Of a stretch of DNA of 64,000 bases, positions 10,157 through 23,876 are shown in pieces; position 1 is the stretch's first letter, and every line of letters begins with the position of its first letter. Origin of the DNA: Diplolepis rosae (lineage: Eukaryota; Arthropoda; Insecta; Hymenoptera; Diplolepididae). Position numbers and translations under genes: made by a program. The stretch lies in contig JAPYXD010000715.1 of NCBI GenBank assembly GCA_030998225.1, positions 5,398,501 through 5,462,500 of the forward strand, given 5' to 3'. The notes beneath the pieces were generated by a model, which saw nothing but the letters and a program-made list of their open reading frames with translations, was not told the DNA's origin and ran no database searches.

Positions 10157-12954
10157 TTTTAGAATGACGAGATAGGAGAAATACCATTTGGCCATCTTAA
10201 TTTTGAGCTCTCATCTTAACTTCCCTGAAGAAGCCGTATTTTTAGCACATGGACTACTACATATCATTTTCAGTATGCTGGAATCTCTAAAATACCACCC
10301 AGTTATCATACATTTCAGTTCTCATCTCTAGTTTCCTTTGGAACATGTGTTTTCAGCACATGAAGTACTAGACATAATTTTTAGTCTGTCGAAACTTCAG
10401 AAATATCAGCTGGGTATCTTAGATTTGGGTTCTATGCTTGACTTCCCGTAGGAAAAATATATTATAAACAGCTAGTCTCCTGAATTTAATTTTAGAATGA
10501 CGGGACAGTATAAATACCTTTTGGCCATCTTAATGTTTAGCTCTTATCTTAACTTCCCTGAGGAAGCAGTATTTTGTGCACATGGACTGCTACATTTAAT
10601 TTTTAGAATGCTGGAAACTCTAAAATACCACCCAGTTATGATACATTTCAGTTCTCAGCTCTAGTTTCCTTTGGAACATTTATTTTCAGCACATGGAATA
10701 CTAGACATAATTTTTAGAATGTCGAGACTTTAAAAATATCAGCCGGGTATCTCAACATTGGGTTCCCAGCTTGACTTCCCGTAGGAAAAATATATTATAA
10801 ACGGCTAGACTCCTGAATTTAATTATAGAATGACGTGACAGTAGAAATACCTTTTGGCCATTTTAATGTTTAGCTCTTACCTTAACTTCCCTGAAGAAGC
10901 CGTATTTTTAGCACCTGGACTACTGCATATCATTTTTAGAATGCTGGAATCACTAAAATACCACCCAGTTATCATACATTTCAGTTATCAGCTCTAGTTC
11001 CCTTTGGAACATGTATTTTCAGCATATGGAATACTAGACATAATTTTTAGAATGTCGAGACTTTAAAAATATCAGCCGGGTATCTCAACATTGGGTTCCC
11101 AGCTTGACTTCCCGTAGGAAAAATATATTATAAACGGCTAGACTCCTGAATTTAATTTTAGAATGAAGGGACAGTAGAAATACCTTTTGGCCATCTTAAT
11201 GTTTAGCTCTCATCTTAACTTCCCTGAGGAAGCAGTATTTTGTGCACATGGACTACTACATATGATTTTTAGAATGCTGGAATCTCTAAAATACCACCCA
11301 GTTATCATACATTTCAGTTATCAGCTCTAGTTCCCTTTGGAACATGTATTTTCAGCATATGGAATACTAGACATAATTTTTAGAATGTCGAGACTTTAAA
11401 AATATCAGCCGGGTATCTCAACATTGGGTTCCCAGCTTGACTTCCCGTAGGAAAAATATATTATAAACGGCTAGACTCCTGAATTTAATTTTAGAATGAA
11501 GGGACAGTAGAAATACCTTTTGGCCATCTTAATGTTTAGCTCTCATCTTAACTTCCCTGAGGAAGCAGTATTTTGTGCACATGGACTACTACATATGATT
11601 TTTAGAATGCTGGAATCTCTAAAATACCACCCAGTTATCATACATTTCAGTTCTCAGCTCTAGTTCCCTTTGGAACATGTATTTTCAGCACATGGAATAC
11701 TAGACATAATTTTTAGAATGTCGAGACTTTAAAAATATCAGCCGGGTATCTCAACATTGGGTTCCCAGCTTGACTTCCCGTAGGAAAAATTTATTATAAA
11801 CGGCTAGACTCCTGAATTTAATTTTAGAATGACAGGACAGTAGAAATACCTTTTGGCCATTTTAATGTTTAGCTCTCATCTTAGCTTCCCTAATGAAGCA
11901 GTATTTTCAGGACATGGACTACTGCATATCATTTTTAGAATGCTGGAATCTCTAAAATACCACCCAGTTATCATACATTTCAGTTCTCATCTCTAGTTTC
12001 CTTTGGAACATGTGTTTTCAGCACATGAAGTACTAGACATAATTTTTAGTCTGTCGAAACTTCAGAAATATCAGCTGGGTATCTTAGATTTGGGTTCTAT
12101 GCTTGACTTCCCGTAGGAAAAATATATTATAAACAGCTAGTCTCCTGAATTTAATTTTAGAATGACGGGACAGTATAAATACCTTTTGGCCATCTTAATG
12201 TTTAGCTCTCATCTTAACTTCCCTGAGGAAGCAGTATTTTGTGCACATGGACTACTACATATGATTTTTAGAATGCTGGAATCTCTAAAATACCACCCAG
12301 TTATCATACATTTCAGTTCTCAGCTCTAGTTCCCTTTGGAACATGTATTTTCAGCACATGGAATACTAGGCATAATTTTTAGTCTGTCGAAACTTCAGAA
12401 ATATCAGCTGGGTATCGTAGATTTGGGTTCTATGCTTGACTTCCCGTATGAAAAATTTATTATAAACGGCTAGTCTCCTGAATTTAATTTTAGAATGACG
12501 GGACAGTATAAATACCTTTTGGCCATCTTAATGTTTAGCTCTCATCTTAACTTCCCTGAGGAAGCAGTATTTTGTGCACATGGACTACTACATATGATTT
12601 TTAGAATGCTGGAATCTCTAAAATACCACCCAGTTATCATACATTTCAGTTCTCAGCTCTAGTTCCCTTTGGAACATGTATTTTCAGCACATGGAATACT
12701 AGACATAATTTTTAGTCTGTCGAAACTTCAGAAATATCAGCTGGGTATCTTAGATTTGGGTTCTATGCTTGACTTCCCGTATGAAAAATTTATTATAAAC
12801 GGCTAGACTCCTGAATTTAATTTTAGAATGACGGGACAGTAGAAATACCTTTTGGCCATCTTAATGTTTAGCTTGCAACTTAACTTCCCTGAGGAAGCAG
12901 TATTTTCAGGACATGGACTACTGCATATCATTTTTAGAATGCTGGAATCTCTAA

Positions 12955-14485
12955 AATACCACTCAGTTATCATACATTTTAGTTCCTAGCTTAAGTTCCC
13001 TTTGGGACATGTATTTTAAGCACATGGAGTACTCGACATAATTTTTAGAATGATTGGACCTTAAAAATATCCCCCGGGTATCTAGAAATTGGGTTTCCAG
13101 CTTGATTTCCCGTAGGAAAAATATATTATAAAAAGCTAGACTCCAGATTTTAATTTTAGAATGACGTTACAGTAGAAATACCTTTTGGCCATCTTAATGT
13201 TTAGCTTTCATCTTAACTTCCCTGAAGAAGCCGTATTTTTAGCACCTGAACTACTGCATATCATTTTTAGAATGCTGGAATCACTAAAATACCACTCAGT
13301 TATCATACATTTTAGTTCCTAGCTTAAGTTGCCTTTGGGACATGTATTTTAAGCACATGGAGTACTAGACATAATTTTTAGGATGTCGAGACAGAAATAT
13401 CAGCCGGGTATCACAACATTGGGTTTCCAGCTTGATTTCCAGTAGGAAAAATATAGTATAAAAAGCTAGATTCCAGAATTTAATTTTAGAATGACGTGAC
13501 AGTAGAAATACCTTTTGGCCATTTTAGTGTTTAGCTCTCATCTTAACTTCCCTAAAGAAGCAGTATTTTCAGCACATGGACTACTGCATATCATTTTTAG
13601 AATGCTGGAATCACTAAAATACCACTCAGTTATCATACATTTTAGTTCCTAGCTTAAGTTGCCTTTGGGACATGTATTTTAAGCACATGGAGTACTAGAC
13701 ATAATTTTTAGGATGTCGAGACAAAAATATCAGCCGGGTATCACAACATTGGGTTTCCAGCTTGATTTCCAGTAGGAAAAATATAGTATAAAAAGCTAGA
13801 TTCCAGAATTTAATTATAGAATGACGTGACAGTAGAAATACCTTTTGGCCATTTTAATGCTTAGCTCTCATCTTAACTTCCCTGAGGAGGCAGTATTTTG
13901 AGCACATGGACTGCTACATTTCATTTTTAGAATGCTGGAAACTCTAAAATACCACCCAGTTATCATACATTTCAGTTCTCAGCTCTATTTTCCTTTGGAA
14001 CATGTATTTTCAGCACATGGAATACTAGACATAATTTTTGGATGTCGAGACAGAAATGTCAGCCGGGTATCTCAACATTGGGTTCCCAGCTTGACTTCCC
14101 GTAGGAAAAATATATTATAAACAGCTAGACTAATGTATTTAATTTTAGAATGACGGGACAGTAGAAATACCTTTTGGCCATTTTAATGTTTAGCTCTCAT
14201 CTTAGCTTCCCTAATGAAGCAGTATTTTCAGGACATGGACTACTGCATATCATTTTTAGAATGCTGGAATCTCTAAAATACCCCCCAGTTATCATACATT
14301 TCAGTTCTCATCTCTAGTTTCCTTTGGAACATGTGTTTTCAGCACATGAAGTACTAGACATAATTTTTAGTCTGTCGAAACTTCAGAAATATCAGCTGGG
14401 TATCTTAGATTTGGGTTCTATGCTTGACTTCCCGTAGGAAAAATATATTATAAACAGCTAGTCTCCTGAATTTAATTTTAGAATG
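12955..14485 (+). repeat. Source or copy of a 3653-base-offset duplication
   Basis: About 1.5 kb that recurs at 16,608-18,138. Shared rare variants include ACTCGACATAATT with GAATGATTGGACC (13,031 and 16,684), ACGTTACAG (13,164 and 16,817) and the B variant that opens a 62-codon frame (13,932 and 17,585). Few differences separate the copies (for example a one-base change near 17,716), so the duplication is recent relative to the array. Confidence 0.88.
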
Positions 14486-16470
14486 ACGGGACAGTATAAA
14501 TACCTTTTGGCCATCTTAATGTTTAGCTCTCATCTTAACTTCCCTGAGGAAGCAGTATTTTGTGCACATGGACTACTACATATGATTTTTAGAATGCTGG
14601 AATCTCTAAAATACCACCCAGTTATCATACATTTCAGTTCTCAGCTCTAGTTCCCTTTGGAACATGTATTTTCAGCACATGGAATACTAGACATAATTTT
14701 TAGAATGTCGAGACTTTAAAAATATCAGCCGGGTATCTCAATATTGGGTTCCCAGCTTGACTTCCCGTAGGAAAAATTTATTATAAACGGCTAGACTCCT
14801 GAATTTAATTTTAGAATGACGGGACAGTAGAAATACCTTTTGGCCATCTTAATGTTTAGCTTGCAACTTAACTTCCCTGAGGAAGCAGTATTTTCAGGAC
14901 ATGGACTACTGCATATCATTTTTAGAATGCTGGAATCTCTAAAATACCACCCAGTTATCATACATTTCAGTTCTCATCTCTAGTTTCCTTTGGAACATGT
15001 GTTTTCAGCACATGGAATACTAGACATAATTTTTAGTCTGTCGAAACTTCAGAAATATCAGCTGGGTATCTTAGATTTGGGTTCTATGCTTGACTTCCCG
15101 TATGAAAAATATATTATAAACAGCTAGTCTCCTGAATTTAATTTTAGAATGACGGGACAGTAGAAATACCTTTTGGCCATCTTAATGTTTAGCTTTCAAC
15201 TTAACTTCCCTGAGGAAGCATAATTTTGTGCACATGGACTACTACATATGATTTTTAGAATGCTGGAATCTCTAAAATACCACCCAGTTATCATACATTT
15301 TAGTTCTCAGCTCTAGTTTCCTTTGGAACATGTGTTTTCAGCACATGAAGTACTAGACATAATTTTTAGTCTGTCGAAACTTCAGAAATATCAGCTGGGT
15401 ATCTTAGATTTGGGTTCTATGCTTGACTTCCCGTATGAAAAATATATTATAAACAGCTAGTCTCCTGAATTTAATTTTAGAATGACGGGACAGTAGAAAT
15501 ACCTTTTGGCCATCTTAATGTTTAGCTTTCAACTTAACTTCCCTGAGGAAGCATAATTTTGTGCACATGGACTACTACATATGATTTTTAGAATGCTGGA
15601 ATCTCTAAAATACCACCCAGTTATCATACATTTCAGTTCTCGTCTCTAGTTCCCTTTGGAACATGTATTTTCAGCACATGGAATACTAGACATAATTTTT
15701 AGAATGTCGAGACTTTAAAAATATCAGCCGGGTATCTCAACATTGGGTTCCCAGCTTGACTTCCCGTAGGAAAAATATATTATAAACAGCTAGTCTCCTG
15801 AATTTAATTTTAGAATGACGGGACAGTAGAAATACCTTTTGGCCATCTTAATGTTTAGCTCTCATCTTAACTTCCCTGAGGAAGCAGTATTTTGTGCACA
15901 TGGACTACTACATATGAATTTTAGAATGCTGGAATCTCTAAAATAGCACCCAGTTATCATACATTTCAGTTCTCAGCTCTAGTTTCCTTTGGAACATGTG
16001 TTTTCAGCACATGAAGTACTAGACATAATTTTTAGTCTGTCGAAACTTCAGAAATATCAGCTGGGTATCTTAGATTTGGGTTCTATGCTTGACTTCCCGT
16101 ATGAAAAATATATTATAAACAGCTAGTCTCCTGAATTTAATTTTAGAATGACGGGACAGTAGAAATACCTTTTGGCCATCTTAATGTTTAGCTTTCAACT
16201 TAACTTCCCTGAGGAAGCATAATTTTGTGCACATGGACTACTAAATATGATTTTTAGAATGCTGGAATCTCTAAAATACCACCCAGTTATCATAAATTTC
16301 AGTTCTCGTCTCTAGTTCCCTTTGGAACATGTATTTTCAGCACATGGAATACTAGACATACTTTTCAGTCTGACGAAACTTCATAAATATCAGCTGGGTA
16401 TCTTATCTTTGGGTTCTATTCTTGACTTCCCGTATGAAAAATTTATTATAAACAGCTAGACTCCTGAATT
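14476..16470 (+). repeat. Higher-order segment with 4644-base-offset copy
   Basis: Six units (anchors 14,491 to 16,156) that correspond to 19,120-21,117 at an offset of 4644. Both contain the rare A variants GCTTGCAACTTAAC (14,859 and 19,503) and GCTTTCAACTTAAC with GGAAGCATAATTTTG. The last unit here is unusually mutated (see 16244-16420). Confidence 0.8.
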
Positions 16471-16607
16471 TAATTTTAGAATGACGTGACAGTAGAAATA
16501 CCTTTTAGCCATTTTAGTGTTTAGCTCTCATCTTAACTTCCCTAAAGAAGCAGTATTTTCAGCACATGGACTACTGCATATCATTTTTAGAATGCTGGAA
16601 TCACTAA

Positions 16608-18138
16608 AATACCACTCAGTTATCATACATTTTAGTTCCTAGCTTAAGTTCCCTTTGGGACATGTATTTTAAGCACATGGAGTACTCGACATAATTTTTA
16701 GAATGATTGGACCTTAAAAATATCCCCCGGGTATCTAGAAATTGGGTTTCCAGCTTGATTTCCCGTAGGAAAAATATATTATAAAAAGCTAGACTCCAGA
16801 TTTTAATTTTAGAATGACGTTACAGTAGAAATACCTTTTGGCCATCTTAATGTTTAGCTTTCATCTTAACTTCCCTGAAGAAGCCGTATTTTTAGCACCT
16901 GAACTACTGCATATCATTTTTAGAATGCTGGAATCACTAAAATACCACTCAGTTATCATACATTTTAGTTCCTAGCTTAAGTTGCCTTTGGGACATGTAT
17001 TTTAAGCACATGGAGTACTAGACATAATTTTTAGGATGTCGAGACAGAAATATCAGCCGGGTATCACAACATTGGGTTTCCAGCTTGATTTCCAGTAGGA
17101 AAAATATAGTATAAAAAGCTAGATTCCAGAATTTAATTTTAGAATGACGTGACAGTAGAAATACCTTTTGGCCATTTTAGTGTTTAGCTCTCATCTTAAC
17201 TTCCCTAAAGAAGCAGTATTTTCAGCACATGGACTACTGCATATCATTTTTAGAATGCTGGAATCACTAAAATACCACTCAGTTATCATACATTTTAGTT
17301 CCTAGCTTAAGTTGCCTTTGGGACATGTATTTTAAGCACATGGAGTACTAGACATAATTTTTAGGATGTCGAGACAGAAATATCAGCCGGGTATCACAAC
17401 ATTGGGTTTCCAGCTTGATTTCCAGTAGGAAAAATATAGTATAAAAAGCTAGATTCCAGAATTTAATTATAGAATGACGTGACAGTAGAAATACCTTTTG
17501 GCCATTTTAATGCTTAGCTCTCATCTTAACTTCCCTGAGGAGGCAGTATTTTGAGCACATGGACTGCTACATTTCATTTTTAGAATGCTGGAAACTCTAA
17601 AATACCACCCAGTTATCATACATTTCAGTTCTCAGCTCTATTTTCCTTTGGAACATGTATTTTCAGCACATGGAATACTAGACATAATTTTTGGATGTCG
17701 AGACAGAAATGTCAGTCGGGTATCTCAACATTGGGTTCCCAGCTTGACTTCCCGTAGGAAAAATATATTATAAACAGCTAGACTAATGTATTTAATTTTA
17801 GAATGACGGGACAGTAGAAATACCTTTTGGCCATTTTAATGTTTAGCTCTCATCTTAGCTTCCCTAATGAAGCAGTATTTTCAGGACATGGACTACTGCA
17901 TATCATTTTTAGAATGCTGGAATCTCTAAAATACCACCCAGTTATCATACATTTCAGTTCTCATCTCTAGTTTCCTTTGGAACATGTGTTTTCAGCACAT
18001 GAAGTACTAGACATAATTTTTAGTCTGTCGAAACTTCAGAAATATCAGCTGGGTATCTTAGATTTGGGTTCTATGCTTGACTTCCCGTAGGAAAAATATA
18101 TTATAAACAGCTAGTCTCCTGAATTTAATTTTAGAATG
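16608..18138 (+). repeat. Second copy of the 3653-base-offset duplication
   Basis: Matches 12,955-14,485 through five units. After about 18,138 the two diverge: this copy continues with ACGTGACAG and units resembling 32,838-33,650, with a shared GAAGAAGTCG variant at an offset of 14,709. A third, shorter copy of the first part lies at about 21,590-22,150 (offset 4977 from here). Confidence 0.88.
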
Positions 18139-19119
18139 ACGTGACAGTAGAAATACCTTTTAGCCATTTTAGTGTTTAGCTCTCATCTTAACTTCCCTAA
18201 AGAAGCAGTATTTTCAGCACATGGACTACTGCATATCATTTTTAGAATGCTGGAATCTCTAAAATACCACCCAGTTATCATACATTTCAGTTCTCAGCTC
18301 TAGTTTCCTTTGGAACATGTGTTTTCAGCACATGAAGTACTAGAGATAATTTTTAGAATGTCGAGACTTTAAAAATATCAGCCGGGTATCTAGAAATTGG
18401 GTTCCGAGCTTGATTTCCCGTAGGAAAATATATTATAAACAGCTAGACTAATGTATTAAATTTTAGAATGACGTTACAGTAGAAATACCTTTTGGCCATC
18501 TTAATGTTTAGCTCTCATCTTAACTTCCCTGAAGAAGTCGTATTTTTAGCACCTGAACTACTGCATATCATTTTTAGAATGCTGGAATCACTAAAATACC
18601 ACTCAGTTATCATACATTTTAGCTCCTAGCTTAAGTTGCCTTTGGGACATGTATTTTAAGCACATGGAGTACTAGACATAATTTTTAGGATGTCGAGACA
18701 GAAATATCAGCCGGGCATCACAACATTGGGTTTCCCGCTTGATTTCCAGTAGGAAAAATATAGTATAAAAAGCTAGATTCCAGAATTTAATTTTAGAATG
18801 ACGTGACAGTAGAAATACATTTTGGCCATTTTAGTGTTTAGCTCTCATCTTAACTTCCCTAAAGAAGCAGTATTTTGAGCACATGGACTACTGCATATCA
18901 TTTTTAGAATGCTGGAATCACTAAAATACCACTCAGTTATCATACATTTTAGGTCCTAGCTTAAGTTCCCTTTGGGACATGTATTTTAAGCACATGGAGT
19001 ACTAGACATAATTTTTGGATGTCGAGACAGAAATATCAGCCGGGTATCTCAACATTGGGTTCCCAGCTTGACTTCCCGTAGGAAAAATATATTATAAACA
19101 GCTAGTCTCCTGAATTTAA

Positions 19120-21117
19120 TTTTAGAATGACGGGACAGTATAAATACCTTTTGGCCATCTTAATGTTTAGCTCTCATCTTAACTTCCCTGAGGAAGCAGT
19201 ATTTTGTGCACATGGACTACTACATATGATTTTTAGAATGCTGGAATCTCTAAAATACCACCCAGTTATCATACATTTCAGTTCTCAGCTCTAGTTCCCT
19301 TTGGAACATGTTTTTTCAGCACATGGAATACTAGACATAATTTTTAGAATGTCGAGACTTTAAAAATATCAGCCGGGTATCTCAACATTGGGTTCCCATC
19401 TTGACTTCCCGTAGGAAAAATTTATTATAAACGGCTAGACTCCTGAATTTAATTTTAGAATGACGGGACAGTAGAAATACCTTTTGGCCATCTTAATGTT
19501 TAGCTTGCAACTTAACTTCCCTGAGGAAGCAGTATTTTCAGGACATGGACTACTGCATATCATTTTTAGAATGCTGGAATCTCTAAAATACCACCCAGTT
19601 ATCATACATTTCAGTTCTCAGCTCTAGTTCCCTTTGGAACATGTATTTTCAGCACATGGAATACTAGACATAATTTTTAGAATGTCGAGACTTTAAAAAT
19701 ATCAGCCGGGTATCTCAACATTGGGTTCCGAGCTTGACTTCCCGTAGGAAAAATTTATTATAAACGGCTAGACTCCTGAATTTAATTTTTGAATGACGGG
19801 ACAGTAGAAATACCTTTTGGCCATCTTAATGTTTAGCTCTCATCTTAACTTCCCTGAGGAAGCAGTATTTTGTGCACATGGACTACTACATATGAATTTT
19901 AGAATGCTGGAATCTCTAAAATAGCACCCAGTTATCATACATTTTAGTTCTCAGCTCTAGTTTCCTTTGGAACATGTGTTTTCAGCACATGAAGTACTAG
20001 ACATAATTTTTAGTCTGTCGAAACTTCAGAAATATCAGCTGGGTATCTTAGATTTGGGTTCTATGCTTGACTTCCCGTATGAAAAATATATTATAAACAG
20101 CTAGTCTCCTGAATTTAATTTTAGAATGACGGGACAGTAGAAATACCTTTTGGCCATCTTAATGTTTAGCTTTCAACTTAACTTCCCTGAGGAAGCATAA
20201 TTTTGTGCACATGGACTACTACATATGATTTTTAGAATGCTGGAATCTCTAAAATACCACCCAGTTATCATACATTTCAGTTCTCGTCTCTAGTTCCCTT
20301 TGGAACATGTATTTTCAGCACATGGAATACTAGACATAATTTTTAGAATGTCGAGACTTTAAAAATATCAGCCGGGTATCTCAACATTGGGTTCCCAGCT
20401 TGACTTCCCGTAGGAAAAATATATTATAAACAGCTAGTCTCCTGAATTTAATTTTAGAATGACGGGACAGTAGAAATACCTTTTGCCCATCTTAATGTTT
20501 AGCTCTCATCTTAACTTCCCTGAGGAAGCAGTATTTTGTGCACATGGACTACTACATATGAATTTTAGAATGCTGGAATCTCTAAAATAGCACCCAGTTA
20601 TCATACATTTCAGTTCTCAGCTCTAGTTTCCTTTGGAACATGTGTTTTCAGCACATGAAGTACTAGACATAATTTTTAGTCTGTCGAAACTTCAGAAATA
20701 TCAGCTGGGTATCTTAGATTTGGGTTCTATGCTTGACTTCCCGTATGAAAAATATATTATAAACAGCTAGTCTCCTGAATTTAATTTTAGAATGACGGGA
20801 CAGTAGAAATACCTTTTGGCCATCTTAATGTTTAGCTTTCAACTTAACTTCCCTGAGGAAGCATAATTTTGTGCACATGGACTACTACATATGATTTTTA
20901 GAATGCTGGAATCTCTAAAATACCACCCAGTTATCATACATTTCAGTTCTCGTCTCTAGTTCCCTTTGGAACATGTATTTTCAGCACATGGAATACTAGA
21001 CATAATTTTTAGAATGTCGAGACTTTAAAAATATCAGCCGGGTATCTCAACATTGGGTTCCCAGCTTGAATTCCCGTAGGAAAAATATATTATAAACAGC
21101 TAGTCTCCTGAATTTAA
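19120..21117 (+). repeat. Second copy of the 4644-base-offset segment
   Basis: Matches 14,476-16,470 unit by unit, except that the third unit here has the CTCTCATC form of A where the other copy has CTTTCAAC. This indicates exchange within the block after duplication. Confidence 0.8.
19786..21117 (+). repeat. Two copies of a 666-base dimer
   Basis: Two units alternate. The first has a B subunit with AAAATAGCACCC and a C3 subunit with GTATGAAAAATAT. The second has CTTTCAAC in A, CTCGTCTCTAG in B and a C1 subunit. The pairs start at 19,786 and 20,452, and a further copy of the second unit follows at 21,118. The same pair occurs at 15,808-16,473. This is the shortest higher-order period I found. 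Confidence 0.85.
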
Positions 21118-22776
21118 TTTTAGAATGACGGGACAGTAGAAATACCTTTTGGCCATCTTAATGTTTAGCTTTCAACTTAACTTCCCTGAGGAAGCATAAT
21201 TTTGTGCACATGGACTACTACATATGATTTTTAGAATGCTGGAATCTCTAAAATACCACCCAGTTATCATACATTTCAGTTCTCGGCTCTAGTTCCCTTT
21301 GGAACATGTATTTTCAGCACATGGAATACTAGACATAATTTTTAGACTGTCGAGACTTTAAAAATATCAGCCGGGTATCTCAACATTGGGTTCCCAGCTT
21401 GACTTCCCGTAGGAAAAATATATTATAAACAGCTAGTCTCCTGAATTTAATTTTAGAATGACGTGACAGTAGAAATATCTTTTGGCCATTTTAGTGTTTA
21501 GCTCTCATCTTAACTTCCCTAAAGAAGCAGTATTTTCAACACATGGACTACTGCATATCATTTTTAGAATGCTGGAATCACTAAAATACCACTCAGTTAT
21601 CATACATTTTAGTTCCTAGCTTAAGTTCCCTTTGGGACATGTATTTTAAGCACATGGAGTACTCGACATAATTCTTAGAATGATTGGACCTTAAAAATAT
21701 CCCCCGGGTATCTAGAAATTGGGTTTCCAGCTTGATTTCCCGTAGGAAAAATATATTATAAAAAGATAGACTCCAGATTTTAATTTTAGAATGACGTTAC
21801 AGTAGAAATACCTTTTGGCCATCTTAATGTTTAGCTCTCATCTTAACTTCCCTGAAGAAGCCGTATTTTTAGCGCCTGAACTACTGCGTATCATTTCTAG
21901 AATGCTGGAATCACTAAAATACCACTCAGTTATCATACATTTTAGTTCCTAGCTTCAGTTGCCTTTGGGACATGTATTTTAAGCACATGGAGTACTAGAC
22001 ATAATTTTTAGGATGTCGAGACAGAAATATCAGCCGGGTATCACAACATTGGGTTTCCAGCTTGATTTCCAGTAGGAAAAATATAGTATAAAAAGCTAGA
22101 TTCCAGAATTTAATTTTAGAATGACGTGACAGTAGAAATACCTTTTGGCCATTTTAGTGTTTAGCTCTCATCTTAACTTCCCTGAGGAGGCAGTATTTTG
22201 AGCACATGTACTGCTACATTTCATTTTTAGAATGCTGGAAACTCTAAAATACCACCCAGTTATCATACATTTCAGTTCTTAGCTCTATTTTCCTTGGGAA
22301 CATGTGTTTTCAGCACATCGAGTACTAGACATAATTTTTAGTCTGTCGAAACTTCAGAAATATCAGCTGGGTATCTTAGATTTGGGTTCTATGCTTGACT
22401 TCCCGTAGGAAAAATATATTATAAACAGCTAGTCTCCTGAATTTAATTTTAGAATGACGGGACAGTAGAAATACCTTTTGGCCATTTTAGTGTTTAGCTC
22501 TCATCTTAACTTCCCTGAGGAGGCAGTATTTTGAGCACATGGACTGCTACATTTCATTTTTAGAATGCTGGAAACTCTAAAATACCACCCAGTTATCATA
22601 CATTTCAGTTCTCAGCTCTATTTTCATTTGGAACATGTATTTTCAGCACATGGAATACTAGACATAATTTTTAGGATGTCGAGACAGAAATGTCAGCCGG
22701 GTATCTCAACATGGGGTTCCCAGCTTGACTTCCCGTAGGAAAAATATATTATAAACAGCTAGACTAATGTATTTAA

Positions 22777-22995
22777 TTTTAGAATGACGTGACAGTAGAA
22801 ATAACATTTTGCAACCTTAATGTTTAGCTCTCATCTTTACTTCCCTGAAGAAGCAGTATTTTCAGCACATAAAATACTAGACATAATTTTTAGGATGTCG
22901 AGACAAAAATATCAGCCGGCTATCTCAACATTGGGTTTCCAGCTTGATTTCCAGTAGGAAAAATATAGTATAAAAAGCTAGATTCCAGAATTTAA
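22777..22995 (+). repeat. Two-subunit unit, CCGGCTATC subfamily
   Basis: It has the same A/B fusion junction as the region I units. The C part belongs to a second subfamily marked by GACAAAAATATCAGCCGGC. Confidence 0.92.
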
Positions 22996-23169
22996 TTATA
23001 GAATGACGTGACAGTAGAAATACCTTTTGGCCATTTTAGTGTTTAGCTCTCATCTTAACTTCCCTAAAGAAGCAGTATTTTTAGCACCTGGACTACTGTA
23101 TATCATTTTTAGAATGCTGGAATCACTAAAATACCACCCAGTTATCATACATTTCAGTTGTCAGCTCTA

Positions 23170-23201
23170 GTTCCCTTGGGAACATGTGTTTTCAGCACAT
23201 G
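23170..23201. other. Composite double dyad in a B subunit variant
   Basis: Two inverted repeats sit back to back. The first is GTTCCC-TT-GGGAAC (23170-23183). The second is CATGTG-TTTTCAG-CACATG (23183-23201), sharing one base with the first. I count nine copies of the first dyad, in units near 23170, 24050, 36987, 41511, 43714, 52336, 60946, 61928 and 62812. The CATGTG/CACATG dyad is far more widespread, since it occurs in every B copy with ACATGTGTTTTCAGCACATG. The first dyad resembles the TCCCNNGGGA core bound by EBF/COE factors in animals; that is a resemblance only. Confidence 0.5.
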
Positions 23202-23658
23202 GAGTACTAGACATAATTTTTAGGATGTCGAGACAGAAATGTCAGCCGGGTATCTCAACATTGGGTTCCCAGCTTGAATTCCCGTAGGAAAAATATATTA
23301 TAAACGGCTAGACTAATGTATTAAATTTTAGAATGACGGGACAGTAGAAATACCATTTGTCCATCTTAATGTTTAGCTATCATCTTAACTGCCCTGAAGA
23401 AGCAGTACTTTTAGCACATGGACAACTACATATAATTTTTAGAATGCTGGAATCTCTAAAATACCACCCAGTTATCATAGATTTCAGTTCTCAGCTCTAG
23501 TTACCTTTGGAACATGTGTTTTCAGCACATGAAGTACTAGACATAATTTTAAGTCTGTCGAAACTTCAGAAATATCAGCTGGGTATCTTAGATTTGGGTT
23601 CTATGCTTGACTTCCCGTAGGAAAAATATATTATAAACAGCTAGACTAATGTATTTAA

Positions 23659-23876
23659 TTTTAGAATGACGTGACAGTAGAAATAACATTTTGCAACCTT
23701 AATGTTTAGCTCTCATCTTTACTTCCCGGAAGAAGCAGTATTTTCAGCACATAAAATACTAGACATAATTTTTAGGATGTCAAGCAAAAATATCAGCCGG
23801 CTATCTCAACATTGGGTTTCCAGCTTGATTTCCAGTAGGAAAAATATATTATAAAAAGCTAGATTCCAGAATTTAA
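23659..23876 (+). repeat. Two-subunit unit, CCGGCTATC subfamily
   Basis: This is the tandem copy of 22,777-22,995, with ATGTCAAGCAAAAATATC in C (two changes from GTCGAGACAAAAA). The same variant reappears at 62,537, linking the two loci. Confidence 0.92.

Larger units (their letters stand above)
7629..12955 (+). repeat. Higher-order block, region I copy 3, expanded
   Basis: This block repeats copy 1 in order. The offset is 7628 at first, 7629 after a one-base insertion near 9145, then 7632, 7965 and finally 8298. The jumps of 333 mark single-unit duplications, one at about 11,489-11,821 and one between about 12,155 and 12,820. It shares rare variants with copy 1, such as TTTTTCGCTTGCTGG (near 1096 and 8722), GAGATAGGAG (near 2540 and 10,170) and ATATAGCATC (near 1611 and 9240). 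The match ends near 12,900-12,955, where a different unit series begins. Confidence 0.85.

Noticed and set aside
13932..14120. Open frame of 62 codons on the + strand, repeated at 17,585-17,773
   Set aside because: It starts at the ATG of AGAATGCTGG in subunit B and reads through into C only because this B variant has CTCTATTTTCC instead of CTCTAGTTCC (loss of TAG). The two copies are identical because the DNA block is duplicated. There is no domain, upstream signal or conservation of frame in other units.
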